Assembly (NCBI RefSeq): GCF_026191185.1
Contig: NZ_JAPHOV010000001.1
Location: 987,001 to 1,051,000, forward strand
Source: Legionella sp. PATHC032
GTDB lineage: Bacteria; Pseudomonadota; Gammaproteobacteria; Legionellales; Legionellaceae
Length of the DNA: 64,000 nt
Direction: 5' to 3'
The position numbers and the translations under genes are program-made. Below the pieces are notes generated by a model. It had not been told where the DNA came from, ran no database searches, and saw nothing but the letters and a program-made list of their open reading frames with translations. Positions 34,711 to 42,960 of the stretch are shown here, piece after piece (the first letter of the stretch is position 1; the number at the start of each line of letters is the position of its first letter).

Positions 34711-35208
34711 TTATGCTTCTTCATGGTGGCTGCTTTCAGAAGGACTTTCTAAATTCCCGTTAGAAGTGTAAACACTGACAGCATCAGATTTATTTCCTGA
34801 CAAGGCATTGACAATTTGTTGACGGGTATACATGTTATTCGCTATGACTTGTCCATTAATGGTATTTAATTCACGACATAGATTTAATTTTTCTGCAAGA
34901 GTGTTATTTAAATGATTAATTTGAATGCCATCTGCTGTAGTACAATTTTTGAGAAAATCAGATAACAGGTGTCCATGAGGTTTGTCGCCGGGATTTGATT
35001 CTTTTATCAGATCTATGCGTTGTTTTGCACTTGCTTCTAATTTATTTGATAATTCTTGTTTTTTCTCGGCTAATGTCTCAAGCTGATTGAATTGGCGGGT
35101 AGAAAGTATCTCTTTTTCTTCAGATAATAAAGTATTAAGTTCTTCTACCCAGTTTATTTCCTGTTCTAATTGGGTTATTAATGTTTTAGCTTTGTTGTTA
35201 TTATTCAT
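34711..35208 (-). CDS. flgN: Flagellar hook-filament junction chaperone FlgN
   Basis: 165 residues from the ATG at 35208 (AGGA 7 bases upstream), not TTG 35211. Mostly helical with the FlgN pattern: LEQEINWVEELNTLLSEEKE, a middle helix with QLETLAEKKQELSNKLEA, and a NTINGQVIANNMYTRQQIVN segment near the C-terminus. FlgN binds FlgK and FlgL in the cytoplasm. It lies 16 bases after the flgM stop, an arrangement kept widely. Confidence 0.93.
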   Translation of the reverse strand: MNNNNKAKTLITQLEQEINWVEELNTLLSEEKEILSTRQFNQLETLAEKKQELSNKLEASAKQRIDLIKESNPGDKPHGHLLSDFLKNCTTADGIQINHLNNTLAEKLNLCRELNTINGQVIANNMYTRQQIVNALSGNKSDAVSVYTSNGNLESPSESSHHEEA

Positions 35209-35224
35209 CAAGTCGTCCTGCAGT

Positions 35225-35518
35225 TTAAACCATCTCTACATTATTTAACATGCTATGAGCAATCTTGCTACTATCAATTTCGTACTGCCCAGATTCAATT
35301 TCAGCTTTGAAATATAATACACGTGCCTCATTGATTTCAGGTAAATCTTTAAGAGATGCTTTTAAAGCTTCCAGTTGTTTCGATGTACTACTTAAATTGA
35401 CGCTATCAGCGGAATTATTTTCCAGAATAGGACTTTTGGCTTCCTTTTGTTTTGCATTGATACGATTGTCCATATCGATATGCCTTAAATTGGCTGAGTC
35501 ATTAATTTGGTTAACCAT
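35225..35518 (-). CDS. flgM: Anti-sigma28 factor FlgM
   Basis: 97 residues when started at the ATG at 35518 (GAGG 8 bases upstream), the same length as Salmonella FlgM. A frame to 35545 or 35566 is open, but the sigma28 promoter at 35548-35574 would place its start near 35541, so transcripts from it would lack those starts. The N-terminal half is polar and disordered-looking; the C-terminal half has the sigma-binding helices: SSTSKQLEALKASLKDLPEINEARVLYFK and EIDSSKIAHSML. FlgM holds FliA until the hook is done and is then exported. Followed by flgN. Confidence 0.95.
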   Translation of the reverse strand: MVNQINDSANLRHIDMDNRINAKQKEAKSPILENNSADSVNLSSTSKQLEALKASLKDLPEINEARVLYFKAEIESGQYEIDSSKIAHSMLNNVEMV

Positions 35519-35547
35519 ATGAATATCCTCAATCGTATTTATCATGT

Positions 35548-35574
35548 TTATCGGCTCCTTTTGCAATTTCTTTA
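35548..35574 (-). promoter_or_regulatory. Sigma28 (FliA) promoter for flgMN
   Basis: Read leftward, TAAA (35574-35571), exactly 15 bases, GCCGATAA (35555-35548): a full consensus match. It gives an autogenous loop in which FliA drives its own inhibitor FlgM. Confidence 0.85.
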
Positions 35575-35635
35575 GTGAATTAAGGTTGATTTTTAATCTT
35601 TTTTTTAAAGTTTTTCTTAAAAATTAAAGTATTAG

Positions 35636-36337
35636 TTAAAAAGTAACTTTCACAGTTTTATTTCCCGTGACTTGAGCTTCAATAATGCGTTTTGAGGAAA
35701 GATTTTTTACTTTTACAGAGTCGCCTAGGGCTCCCTCATTCATTGCAATTCCATCCATGCTCACTGTTAAGTTGTCATTAGAGGCTATTATGGATACCTG
35801 TTCTCCTTTATGAACCAGTTTGGCTAATTCAATATTGTAAGGATTAAGGGGGCTGTTAGGTGTGATGTCATGTTTGCAAACCAATCCAATAAGCTCTTTA
35901 CTGTCAGTAAAATATCCTTGTTTCAGTTTTTGAACATCAAGCTCAGTTTGATATATATCTGAATGACTGATTTTCGTGCCTTTTAGTAAAGCTCGTTTTG
36001 CCACAAGTACAGATTTAAATATGGTTACTTTGACAGGTATGTATAAGGTCCAGTGGTTGTTTTCCTCCAAACATTTGATGCCCATTGTATTGGTATTGAG
36101 CATGGGTGTTTGATAAGGATTGAATACCTCAAGTTTATTATCATCACAAACTTTTAAGTTTAGGCGAGGATCAATATTATCCGCTGTAACCTGAATTTTG
36201 CCTTCAGTATAATTTGATAATTCATTGAGGACGTATTGTTCTATTTTATTTTTTAATAATTCGAGAGACTGACTTGATTCTGGAAATAAACTGGTGCTTG
36301 CAAAAAATAAGAAAAAGCTTAGTATGCACTTTTTCAC
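35636..36337 (-). CDS. flgA: Flagellar P-ring assembly chaperone FlgA
   Basis: 233 residues with a Sec signal peptide (ILSFFLFFASTSLFPES). SAF-type domain in the C-terminal half: VLVAKRALLKGTKISHSDIYQTELD, then PLNPYNIELAKLVHKGEQVSIIASN and the end RIIEAQVTGNKTVKVTF, all as in FlgA. It helps FlgI form the P ring in the periplasm. It heads a leftward flgA-flgM-flgN group, though flgMN has its own promoter. Confidence 0.95.
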   Translation of the reverse strand: MKKCILSFFLFFASTSLFPESSQSLELLKNKIEQYVLNELSNYTEGKIQVTADNIDPRLNLKVCDDNKLEVFNPYQTPMLNTNTMGIKCLEENNHWTLYIPVKVTIFKSVLVAKRALLKGTKISHSDIYQTELDVQKLKQGYFTDSKELIGLVCKHDITPNSPLNPYNIELAKLVHKGEQVSIIASNDNLTVSMDGIAMNEGALGDSVKVKNLSSKRIIEAQVTGNKTVKVTF

Positions 36338-36389
36338 GACATAAACTCCCTTAGTCTATTGAATTTTTATATTGAACCGTACTGTGTCC

Positions 36390-36408
36390 AAAGCAAGTAT
36401 TGCGCCAA
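36390..36408 (-). promoter_or_regulatory. Sigma54 (RpoN) promoter for flgA
   Basis: Read leftward, TTGGCGCAATACTTGCTTT: GG and GC are 10 bases apart, and TTGGC and TTGCT elements are conserved (one mismatch, G for A in GGCAC). It sits 53 bases upstream of the flgA ATG and overlaps the control region of the divergent cytochrome gene. Confidence 0.75.
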
Positions 36409-36424
36409 TTTTTAGGAGTATATC

Positions 36425-36829
36425 ATGAGACCTTGTTATTTTGTTTGTATATTGATTTTATTTATGATTGCGATGCCAGGGTACTCTGAAAGCCACCATC
36501 CTCGAGAGTTTCTAAAGTCTATTGCCGGTGCAAAAGATGAAGGAAAAAAAATTTTTAATCATTTTTGTATTAATTGCCATGGAAGGAAGCCATTGATTTC
36601 TTTAGGCGCCCCTGAAATTGGAAATGAAAAGGCATGGGAGTCAAGATTGAAACAAGGGATGGATGTGCTTTTTAAACATACCGATGAAGGGTTTAATGCC
36701 ATGCCTCCCAGAGGAGGATGCTTTGAATGTACTGATAAACAGCTGATTTTAGCTATCATTGCGATGGTTCCCAAACAGGCTCAAAAGAAGCCATTAAATA
36801 ACCTATTAGATCATAAAGAATACAAGTAG
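36425..36829 (+). CDS. Cytochrome c5-type electron carrier
   Basis: 134 residues with a signal peptide to about residue 21. Haem attachment CINCHG near residue 50, distal Met in AMPPRGGC, and the FECTDKQL loop with a Cys pair typical of c5 cytochromes. Mature part about 110 residues, periplasmic. GGAG 8 bases before the ATG. Shares its upstream with the flgA sigma54 site. Confidence 0.92.
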   Translation: MRPCYFVCILILFMIAMPGYSESHHPREFLKSIAGAKDEGKKIFNHFCINCHGRKPLISLGAPEIGNEKAWESRLKQGMDVLFKHTDEGFNAMPPRGGCFECTDKQLILAIIAMVPKQAQKKPLNNLLDHKEYK

Positions 36830-36908
36830 TAAAAATTTTTTATAAAAAAGCCTAAACTTATTCAAATTGCTCCCGATATAGTTAAAAAGATAAAGAGGGA
36901 GATAGAAA

Positions 36909-37466
36909 GTGAAAAAACAAATACTGTTAGTTCCAGTTTGTGTCTTGGCTGCCTCTTGTGCATCCATGGATAGATCAACGGCCATAGTCGATGATGCTGG
37001 CTATACACATTACACTATGAGTATGGAATCCGATAGAAAGGGTTCTAGTTATTTTCCTGAGAAAAGACAAGCTACAGGTAAAAAGGTATTTATTTTTGAT
37101 CCTAAAGCTACTGCCTGGGCAGCTTACGATGCCCAGGGTAATCGAGTTAAAACTGGTAGCGCTTCAGGAGGAAAAGATTTTTGTGAGGATGTTGGCAGAC
37201 CTTGTCGGACTGTAACAGGCAGCTTTAAAGTTTATTCCAAGAAAGGGGAGGAGTGTACCTCGAGTATTTATCCAATAGAAACTGGAGGTGGAGCAAAAAT
37301 GCCTTATTGCATGCATTTTCATGGCGGTTATTCAATACATGCTGCCTATGAAGTTCCAAACTATAACGCAAGTCATGGCTGCATTCGGGTTTTACCAAGC
37401 GCTGCAAAATGGTTAAATCAAAACTTTATTGATGTTGGAACTTCGGTAATCGTTAAACCTTATTAA
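36909..37466 (+). CDS. L,D-transpeptidase lipoprotein (YkuD domain; EnhA-like)
   Basis: 185 residues starting at GTG 36909, with GGGAG about 8 bases upstream. Lipobox LAASC puts the lipidated Cys near residue 16. The YkuD domain (about 58-184) has the catalytic HGGYSIHAAYE and SHGCIRVLP with nucleophile Cys158. It would form or alter 3-3 cross-links or attach proteins to peptidoglycan. The Legionella EnhA group shares this domain. Followed by a good terminator. Confidence 0.88.
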   Translation: MKKQILLVPVCVLAASCASMDRSTAIVDDAGYTHYTMSMESDRKGSSYFPEKRQATGKKVFIFDPKATAWAAYDAQGNRVKTGSASGGKDFCEDVGRPCRTVTGSFKVYSKKGEECTSSIYPIETGGGAKMPYCMHFHGGYSIHAAYEVPNYNASHGCIRVLPSAAKWLNQNFIDVGTSVIVKPY

Positions 37467-37489
37467 TAAGTAAAGATTCTCCACTACTC

Positions 37490-37513
37490 CCCCGCTTATT
37501 GCGGGGTTTTTTT
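37490..37513 (+). terminator. Rho-independent terminator after the L,D-transpeptidase gene
   Basis: CCCCGC-TTATT-GCGGGG followed by seven T. Confidence 0.93.
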
Positions 37514-37738
37514 ATTGGATGATTTTATTATCTTGTTCAGACAAAAAGACAATGGTTTTGTGTAAGAAGTCCAGCTAAATTTGGGGTTGGGAGCAAAGCT
37601 GATTCAACAATAATTTGAAGCAATAATTATAGAATGCCCTTAATATAAGGCTATTTCTTTCCGGGATTGCTGAAATAGTGTCTAAGACCTATAATCACAA
37701 ATCACTTAATTATGCCATTTAAAAAGTAGATCTGAATA

Positions 37739-38509
37739 ATGATTCTGTGTATTGATGTAGGAAACTCGCATATATATGGTGGAGTATTTGATGGAGACGA
37801 GATTAAACTCCGGTTTCGTCACACTTCCAAGGTAAGTACTTCGGATGAATTGGGCATCTTTCTTAAAAGTGTTTTACGTGAAAATAATTGCTCTCCTGAG
37901 ACAATTAGAAAAATTGCTATTTGTTCAGTAGTACCCCAAGTGGATTATTCATTGCGGTCAGCCTGTGTGAAGTATTTTTCAATTGACCCGTTTTTATTAC
38001 AGGCAGGAGTTAAGACTGGATTGAATATCAAATATAGAAATCCGGTTGAGGTTGGAGCAGACCGAATTGCAAATGCTATTGCTGCCACTCATAGTTTTCC
38101 TAATCAAAATATTATTGTTATTGATTTTGGTACAGCAACTACTTTTTGCGCTATTTCTCATAAAAAAGCATATTTAGGTGGAGCTATTTTGCCAGGTCTT
38201 AGGTTATCTGCTGACGCTTTGTCAAAAAACACTGCAAAATTACCTTCCGTTGAAATTATCAAGACTGACAGTGTGGTAGGGCGTTCTACTATAGAAAGCA
38301 TTCAGTCTGGAGTCTACTACGGTGTCCTTGGTGCATGTAAAGAATTAATTCAAAGAATTCATCATGAAGCGTTCAATGGTGATAAAATACTAATTTTGGC
38401 AACAGGAGGATTTGCGTCTTTATTTGATAAGCAGGGGCTTTATGACCATCTTGTGCCAGATTTGGTTCTCCAGGGGATAAGATTAGCGGCTATGATGAAT
38501 ACTGCCTGA
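37739..38509 (+). CDS. coaX: Type III pantothenate kinase
   Basis: 256 residues. First step of CoA biosynthesis, ATP plus pantothenate. ASKHA-fold motifs: [13 protein letters not shown] at the start (phosphate 1), [16 protein letters not shown] (substrate), [13 protein letters not shown] (phosphate 2) and [16 protein letters not shown]. No Shine-Dalgarno is visible before the ATG. Type III kinases lack feedback by CoA. It is followed by no same-strand gene until mraZ. Confidence 0.95.
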   Translation: MILCIDVGNSHIYGGVFDGDEIKLRFRHTSKVSTSDELGIFLKSVLRENNCSPETIRKIAICSVVPQVDYSLRSACVKYFSIDPFLLQAGVKTGLNIKYRNPVEVGADRIANAIAATHSFPNQNIIVIDFGTATTFCAISHKKAYLGGAILPGLRLSADALSKNTAKLPSVEIIKTDSVVGRSTIESIQSGVYYGVLGACKELIQRIHHEAFNGDKILILATGGFASLFDKQGLYDHLVPDLVLQGIRLAAMMNTA

Positions 38510-38590
38510 GCAATAAAAGGTTTTGGTTTATATCAGATATACTTCTGTCTATTCTCAAGGAATTTATGGAATGTTTCGTATTCTGATAAG

Positions 38591-38773
38591 TTAATCAAAA
38601 AAGAGGACTGCAAGTCTTATAAGTCCGGAAACCTTTTTGTTTTTGTCTGGATTTCCATTTTTAGTTTTTGCCTTTCGCTTTCTATTAGAAAAACTCTGGA
38701 CTCTTTCTGCTGTTTTGTTAATTAATTCAAGTTCAAGGCATGAGCCAAACAATTCTAAATCGCTCACTTGCAT
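38591..38773 (-). CDS. Possible 60-residue basic protein
   Basis: A small leftward frame with a good ribosome site (GAGG 7 bases before the ATG). Product: acidic/hydrophobic N-terminal helix, then a very basic stretch (NRKRKAKTKNG) and a hydrophobic end. No known family. Its location in a 733-base gene-free stretch between coaX and mraZ makes it the only candidate gene there. Coding status uncertain. Confidence 0.4.
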   Translation of the reverse strand: MQVSDLELFGSCLELELINKTAERVQSFSNRKRKAKTKNGNPDKNKKVSGLIRLAVLFFD

Positions 38774-38904
38774 AATCCGCCTCTTTCATTTTATTACCGC
38801 TTTGCAAATGTTTCTGCAGTGCTCATTTGCTCTAAGTAAATAACATCTACAATTTACCTTGAAACAAAATAATCAGTTTATGTAAGAGCTCTAATGACAG
38901 TGGC

Positions 38905-39027
38905 AGGACTTACGATAATCCCTCAATCTCTTTGTTAAAAAATGTTTTTAATTCGGTCATTTAGTTTATCTAAACTCCCTCATTAAAAACATTTTTTACC
39001 TCGACCTTGGGATTTATTGTAAGTCCT
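38905..39027 (+). repeat. Palindromic MITE-like repeat, copy 3
   Basis: 123 bases from AGGACTTAC to its exact inverse GTAAGTCCT. Internal arms GTTAAAAAATGTTTTTAAT and ATTAAAAACATTTTTTAC and a central AGTTTATCTAAACT mirror one another. Best kept of the three copies. Confidence 0.92.
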
Positions 39028-39139
39028 GAGTGAGCACATATTTGTTCATAAATTATTCTTCTGGATCAAATTAATTGCAAATTTTGGGTTTGCTTCTTTA
39101 GTTCATAAAAAAAATTACTCCAAAAGTGGTATTTCAGCT

Positions 39140-39213
39140 TGACGTGTGTAGAAATGTGTTCCTATAGTGTAGAAAAGTGGGTTAAAATAATAAAAAAGTG
39201 GAGAATTGTGGGA
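39140..39213 (+). promoter_or_regulatory. mraZ promoter with phased GTG repeats (probable MraZ operator)
   Basis: TTGACG (39140), 18 bases, TATAGT (39164-39169). Direct repeats starting with GTG lie at 39147, 39157, 39168, 39178, 39199 and 39209, i.e. every 10 or 11 bases with one place skipped; the last ones read GTGGG, GTGGA, GTGGG. E. coli MraZ binds TGGGN repeats spaced 5 bases apart (10-base period). They cover the promoter and its start site, fitting autorepression. Confidence 0.7.
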
Positions 39214-39226
39214 GAGTAATTCTCCT
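39201..39226 (+). repeat. Hairpin in the mraZ leader
   Basis: Perfect 8-bp arms GGAGAATT and AATTCTCC around a 10-base loop, ending 16 bases before the mraZ ATG. It overlaps the last two GTG repeats. Confidence 0.5.
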
Positions 39227-39242
39227 TCACTTGGGAAAAAAT

Positions 39243-39701
39243 ATGTTTCGTGGAATTAATGCCATCACTATAGACACTAAAGGACGCCTGGCTATTCCTA
39301 CGCGTTACAGAAGTGCCTTGGGTGCTGAGGATAAAATACCTCTTGTGGTGACTATTGATACCGAAGAAACCTGCTTACTCCTTTATACAGCAGCGCAATG
39401 GCAAATTATCGAAGACAATTTGCAGAAGCTACCAAGTTTTAATGCCGCAGCAAGACGAATTCAACGTCTGTTAATCGGACATGCCACTGACGTGGAGGTT
39501 GATGCGAATGGACGAGTACTTTTACCCACAGTTTTAAGAAATTATGCGAAGTTAGAAAAAGATGTCGTGATGATAGGCCAGGGAAATAAATTTGAAGTTT
39601 GGAATAAAGAATTATGGGAATCCAAACGTGAGCAATGGCTGGCAGAAGAAGCTTCCATGACGGATGGGTTACCCGAGGAAATGAAAACGTTTTCTTTATA
39701 A
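39243..39701 (+). CDS. mraZ: Transcriptional regulator MraZ
   Basis: 152 residues, the E. coli length, from the ATG at 39243; the longer frame to 39198 runs through the operator and is rejected. Two AbrB-like halves: [22 protein letters not shown] and [22 protein letters not shown], each with the conserved D-x-(K/N)-GR-(L/V) motif that binds DNA. MraZ is the first gene of the division and cell-wall cluster and represses it. Confidence 0.96.
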   Translation: MFRGINAITIDTKGRLAIPTRYRSALGAEDKIPLVVTIDTEETCLLLYTAAQWQIIEDNLQKLPSFNAAARRIQRLLIGHATDVEVDANGRVLLPTVLRNYAKLEKDVVMIGQGNKFEVWNKELWESKREQWLAEEASMTDGLPEEMKTFSL

Positions 39702-39712
39702 CGGAAAGAGAA

Positions 39713-40639
39713 ATGGCAAAGCATCAATCTGTTTTATTACATGAATCAATCAAAGGTTTGGCTATAAAAGCTGATGGTATCTATTTTGATGGAACTTTTG
39801 GCCGAGGAGGCCACAGCCGCGAGATTTTAAATCATTTAAGCGATAAAGGTAGACTGTTTGCAATAGATAAGGACCTCGATGCGGTTCAATATGCCAAGGA
39901 TTATTTTGGTTTGGATAAACGATTTCAAATTTTTCACGGTTCATTTGCGCATATCAAGGAATTTGCATCACAAGCAGGAGTACTTGGAGCCGTCGATGGT
40001 ATTTTACTTGATCTGGGTGTGTCTTCGCCTCAGTTGGATAATCCAGAAAGAGGCTTTAGTTTTATGCTGCAAGGTCCTCTTGATATGCGCATGGATTTAA
40101 CTCAATCGATTAATGCTGCGAATTTTGTCAACGAAGCAGAAGTCCACGAGCTGGCTCATGTATTCAGGGCTTACGGTGAGGAAAGATTTGCAGGAAGGAT
40201 TGCAAAAGCTATTGTTGATGCAAGAAAACTAAAACCAATAACAACCACTTTGCAATTAGCAGAAATTGTTAAAGAAGCAAATCCCAAATGGGAAAAACAC
40301 AAACATCCTGCAACCCGTGTATTTCAAGCGATTCGAATACATGTCAATCAGGAATTAACAGATTTGAGTAATTGTTTAGAACAATGTCTGGAGGTCTTGG
40401 GCCCAGGAGGACGCCTTGCAGTTATCAGTTTCCACTCTTTGGAAGACCGAATAGTCAAACAATTTATGAGAGATAAAGAGCAAGGCAACAGGCCGCCTGT
40501 TGAAGTTCCAATCAAATATGAAGCACTAAAGACCAATTTTAAAAAAGTAGGTAAAGCAGTGAAACCACAGAGTGGCGAAATAAAGGAAAATGTTAGATCT
40601 CGAAGTGCAGTACTTAGGATAGGGGAGAAATTAGCATGA
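39713..40639 (+). CDS. rsmH: 16S rRNA (cytosine-1402-N4)-methyltransferase
   Basis: 308 residues from the ATG at 39713 (GGAAAGAG upstream), 11 bases after mraZ. SAM-binding [40 protein letters not shown], the DMRMD block, [32 protein letters not shown]. Full MraW/RsmH set. Acts on the ribosomal P site. Overlaps ftsL by 4 bases. Confidence 0.97.
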   Translation: MAKHQSVLLHESIKGLAIKADGIYFDGTFGRGGHSREILNHLSDKGRLFAIDKDLDAVQYAKDYFGLDKRFQIFHGSFAHIKEFASQAGVLGAVDGILLDLGVSSPQLDNPERGFSFMLQGPLDMRMDLTQSINAANFVNEAEVHELAHVFRAYGEERFAGRIAKAIVDARKLKPITTTLQLAEIVKEANPKWEKHKHPATRVFQAIRIHVNQELTDLSNCLEQCLEVLGPGGRLAVISFHSLEDRIVKQFMRDKEQGNRPPVEVPIKYEALKTNFKKVGKAVKPQSGEIKENVRSRSAVLRIGEKLA

Positions 40640-40974
40640 ACGCTGCAGCGAAAGTCATTAATCAAGGTAATTTATTTAATGGTCAATTGGCAGATATGCA
40701 AATGTCAAAATCACTCTATATGTTGATAGTATTGTTAGCTGCCGTGTTAGTCAGTGCTTTTGCAGTTATATATAGCACTAATTCCTACAGATTAACTCTC
40801 AGTCAAGTACAACAAGAGGAACAGCAAACCCATTTTTTACAATTGCAATGGGGGCAATTATTATTGGAACAGGCCAGTTTGGCAACTCCAGCTCGAGTTG
40901 AGGAATTAGCCAGAGAAAAATTGGGAATGACTTTACCAACTTCAGCAAATACTTACTTACTGCATCCTCAATAA
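40636..40974 (+). CDS. ftsL: Cell division protein FtsL
   Basis: 112 residues, ATG overlapping the rsmH stop. Short cytoplasmic tail, one membrane helix ([20 protein letters not shown]), then a leucine-zipper-like periplasmic helix ([24 protein letters not shown]) and the conserved [14 protein letters not shown] end. It joins FtsB and FtsQ at the septum. A 304-base gap follows before ftsI, larger than in most dcw clusters. Confidence 0.95.
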   Translation: MNAAAKVINQGNLFNGQLADMQMSKSLYMLIVLLAAVLVSAFAVIYSTNSYRLTLSQVQQEEQQTHFLQLQWGQLLLEQASLATPARVEELAREKLGMTLPTSANTYLLHPQ

Positions 40975-41278
40975 GTGAGTCATTTTGGAGGGGTTAAAGT
41001 GTTTCCAGATTTTGCATTATATAATCAAAGCTTGATTTTGCCCTGTATTGCGGAGGAAATCACCTCGAAAAAATTGAAAGCTTCATGTACACTTACACGT
41101 CATTAATCTTCTTTCCAGGGTGTCATGGAAGACTAAGTGTAAAATAGCCTGATAAATACCAGGCAGGTATATGTGCCTTATGTTTAAGCCTAAGGTAATT
41201 TTGAGGAAGAGGCTTCAAGTATATTTTCACTAATTTATTGTTGCGTGCATAGTTAATACTATTTATGAGTAGTCATAT
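40975..41278. other. 304-base gap between ftsL and ftsI with a large stem
   Basis: In most gammaproteobacteria ftsL and ftsI abut or overlap. This stretch has TACACTTA (41088-41095) pairing with TAAGTGTA (41134-41141) around an inner TTTCCA/TGGAA stem, plus TATAAT at 41020-41025 with no good -35. No coding frame is credible. It may hold a promoter for ftsI-murE or a regulatory RNA structure. Confidence 0.5.
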
Positions 41279-42940
41279 ATGAAAAAAACACACCATTTTG
41301 CCAGGCTGGTTACTGTCGCTGTTTTTTTCTCTTTGATTTTGGCTGTTTTGATATGGAGAATGGTTGATCTCACTGTTCTGCATAGACAATTTTTGCAGGG
41401 CCAGGGTGATGCGCGCAGCATCCGAGTTATAGATATTCCTGCCTATCGAGGTATGATTACCGATAGAAATGGTACTCCGCTTGCTGTGAGCACACCTGTT
41501 GAATCGGTTTGGGTCAATCCAAAGGAATTTTCTCCGGATGAAGAACAATTTATGCAGTTAGCTAAATACCTGAATTTGGCACCTAAAGAATTAAGTAGAA
41601 AAATTGTCCGAGCTGAAAATCGGGAGTTTGTTTATTTACAAAGACAGTTACCTCCACCCCTTTCGAAAAAGATCGAAGCTTTAAAAATCCCAGGTGTTAA
41701 TTTTCAAAAAGAATTCAAACGTTATTATCCAGATTCAGATAGTATTTCCCCATTAATTGGATTTACCAATGTCGATGATCAAGGATTGGAGGGGATTGAG
41801 CTGGCTTATCAAGATTGGCTTATGGGAGTCGTTGGTAAAAAAAGAGTAATCAAAGATCGATTAGGACGAGTTGTCGAAGATCTGGGGGTTTTGAAGGAAC
41901 CACGCCCGGGACATGAGTTAACTTTGAGTATAGATAGACGACTACAATATTTAGCTTATAGCGAATTAGGTAAAACAGTCGAAGAGTTTTCTGCCAAATC
42001 CGGGTCTGTAGTTGTAATAGATGCTGAAAATGGTGAGATCCTGGCTGTGGCTAATGTTCCATCTTATAATCCTAACGCACGTGGGCATTATGATAAGGAA
42101 ACCTACCGCAACAGAGCCTTCACCGATACTTTCGAGCCTGGGTCTGTCATTAAATCATTCAGTATCGCCAGTGCATTGGAAACAGGCTTATTTACTCCGG
42201 ATACCATTATTGATACTAATCCAGGATGGATGACTGTCCATGGCAGAACAGTAAGAGATATCCATAATTATGGTGTTTTAGATGTTACCGGAATATTACA
42301 ACATTCCAGTAATGTGGGTGTTACAAAAATGGTATTATCCACTCCAGCTGAGCAATTAATCGGGTTTTTGCAAAAATGTGGTTTTGGGCAACGCTCTGAG
42401 TTGGCATACCCGGGTGAAAGTGAAGGAGGCATAGTAAAAGCCAAGGATGCAAACCCATTCGTTTTAGCCACATTAGGTTTCGGTTATGGCTTGTCTGTTA
42501 CTGCACTGCAATTGGCTAAAGCCAATTTAATTTTTGCAAATAAAGGACGATTAATACCTGTGACTTTGATTCACAATGATACCCCCAGTAATGGCATTCA
42601 AGTGATGCAGCCTAAAACCGCTGAAAATGTACTATTAATGATGGAAGCGGTAATGAATAAGGGTACAGGTAAGGGAGCAAGGGTTCCTGGTTATAGGGTA
42701 GCTGGAAAAACTGGAACAGCACGAGTTGCCGGAAAGAATGGATATAAAGACAGGAAATACACAGCCAGTTTTATTGGGATAGCACCAGTTTCCAAACCAA
42801 AATTTGTAGTCGCTGTCATTATTCATGAACCTTCACGAAAGGGTTATTATGCTGCCTCTGTGGCAGGACCCTTATTTGCGAAAGTCATGTCAGGTGCTTT
42901 ACGCTTATTCAATATTCCTACTGATGAGCCAGTTAGTTAA
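41279..42940 (+). CDS. ftsI: Peptidoglycan D,D-transpeptidase FtsI (PBP3)
   Basis: 553 residues. One membrane helix (about 11-33), a pedestal domain (IPAYRGMITDRNGTPLA), and the penicillin-binding domain with Ser289-x2-Lys292 (PGSVIKS), SSN (QHSSNVGV) and KTG at 477-479 (AGKTGTARV). Makes septal cross-links with FtsW. The ATG has no strong Shine-Dalgarno. All active-site motifs are present. murE follows at 20 bases. Confidence 0.97.
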   Translation: MKKTHHFARLVTVAVFFSLILAVLIWRMVDLTVLHRQFLQGQGDARSIRVIDIPAYRGMITDRNGTPLAVSTPVESVWVNPKEFSPDEEQFMQLAKYLNLAPKELSRKIVRAENREFVYLQRQLPPPLSKKIEALKIPGVNFQKEFKRYYPDSDSISPLIGFTNVDDQGLEGIELAYQDWLMGVVGKKRVIKDRLGRVVEDLGVLKEPRPGHELTLSIDRRLQYLAYSELGKTVEEFSAKSGSVVVIDAENGEILAVANVPSYNPNARGHYDKETYRNRAFTDTFEPGSVIKSFSIASALETGLFTPDTIIDTNPGWMTVHGRTVRDIHNYGVLDVTGILQHSSNVGVTKMVLSTPAEQLIGFLQKCGFGQRSELAYPGESEGGIVKAKDANPFVLATLGFGYGLSVTALQLAKANLIFANKGRLIPVTLIHNDTPSNGIQVMQPKTAENVLLMMEAVMNKGTGKGARVPGYRVAGKTGTARVAGKNGYKDRKYTASFIGIAPVSKPKFVVAVIIHEPSRKGYYAASVAGPLFAKVMSGALRLFNIPTDEPVS

Positions 42941-42960
42941 AGAGAATAGGAGCCAATTTT

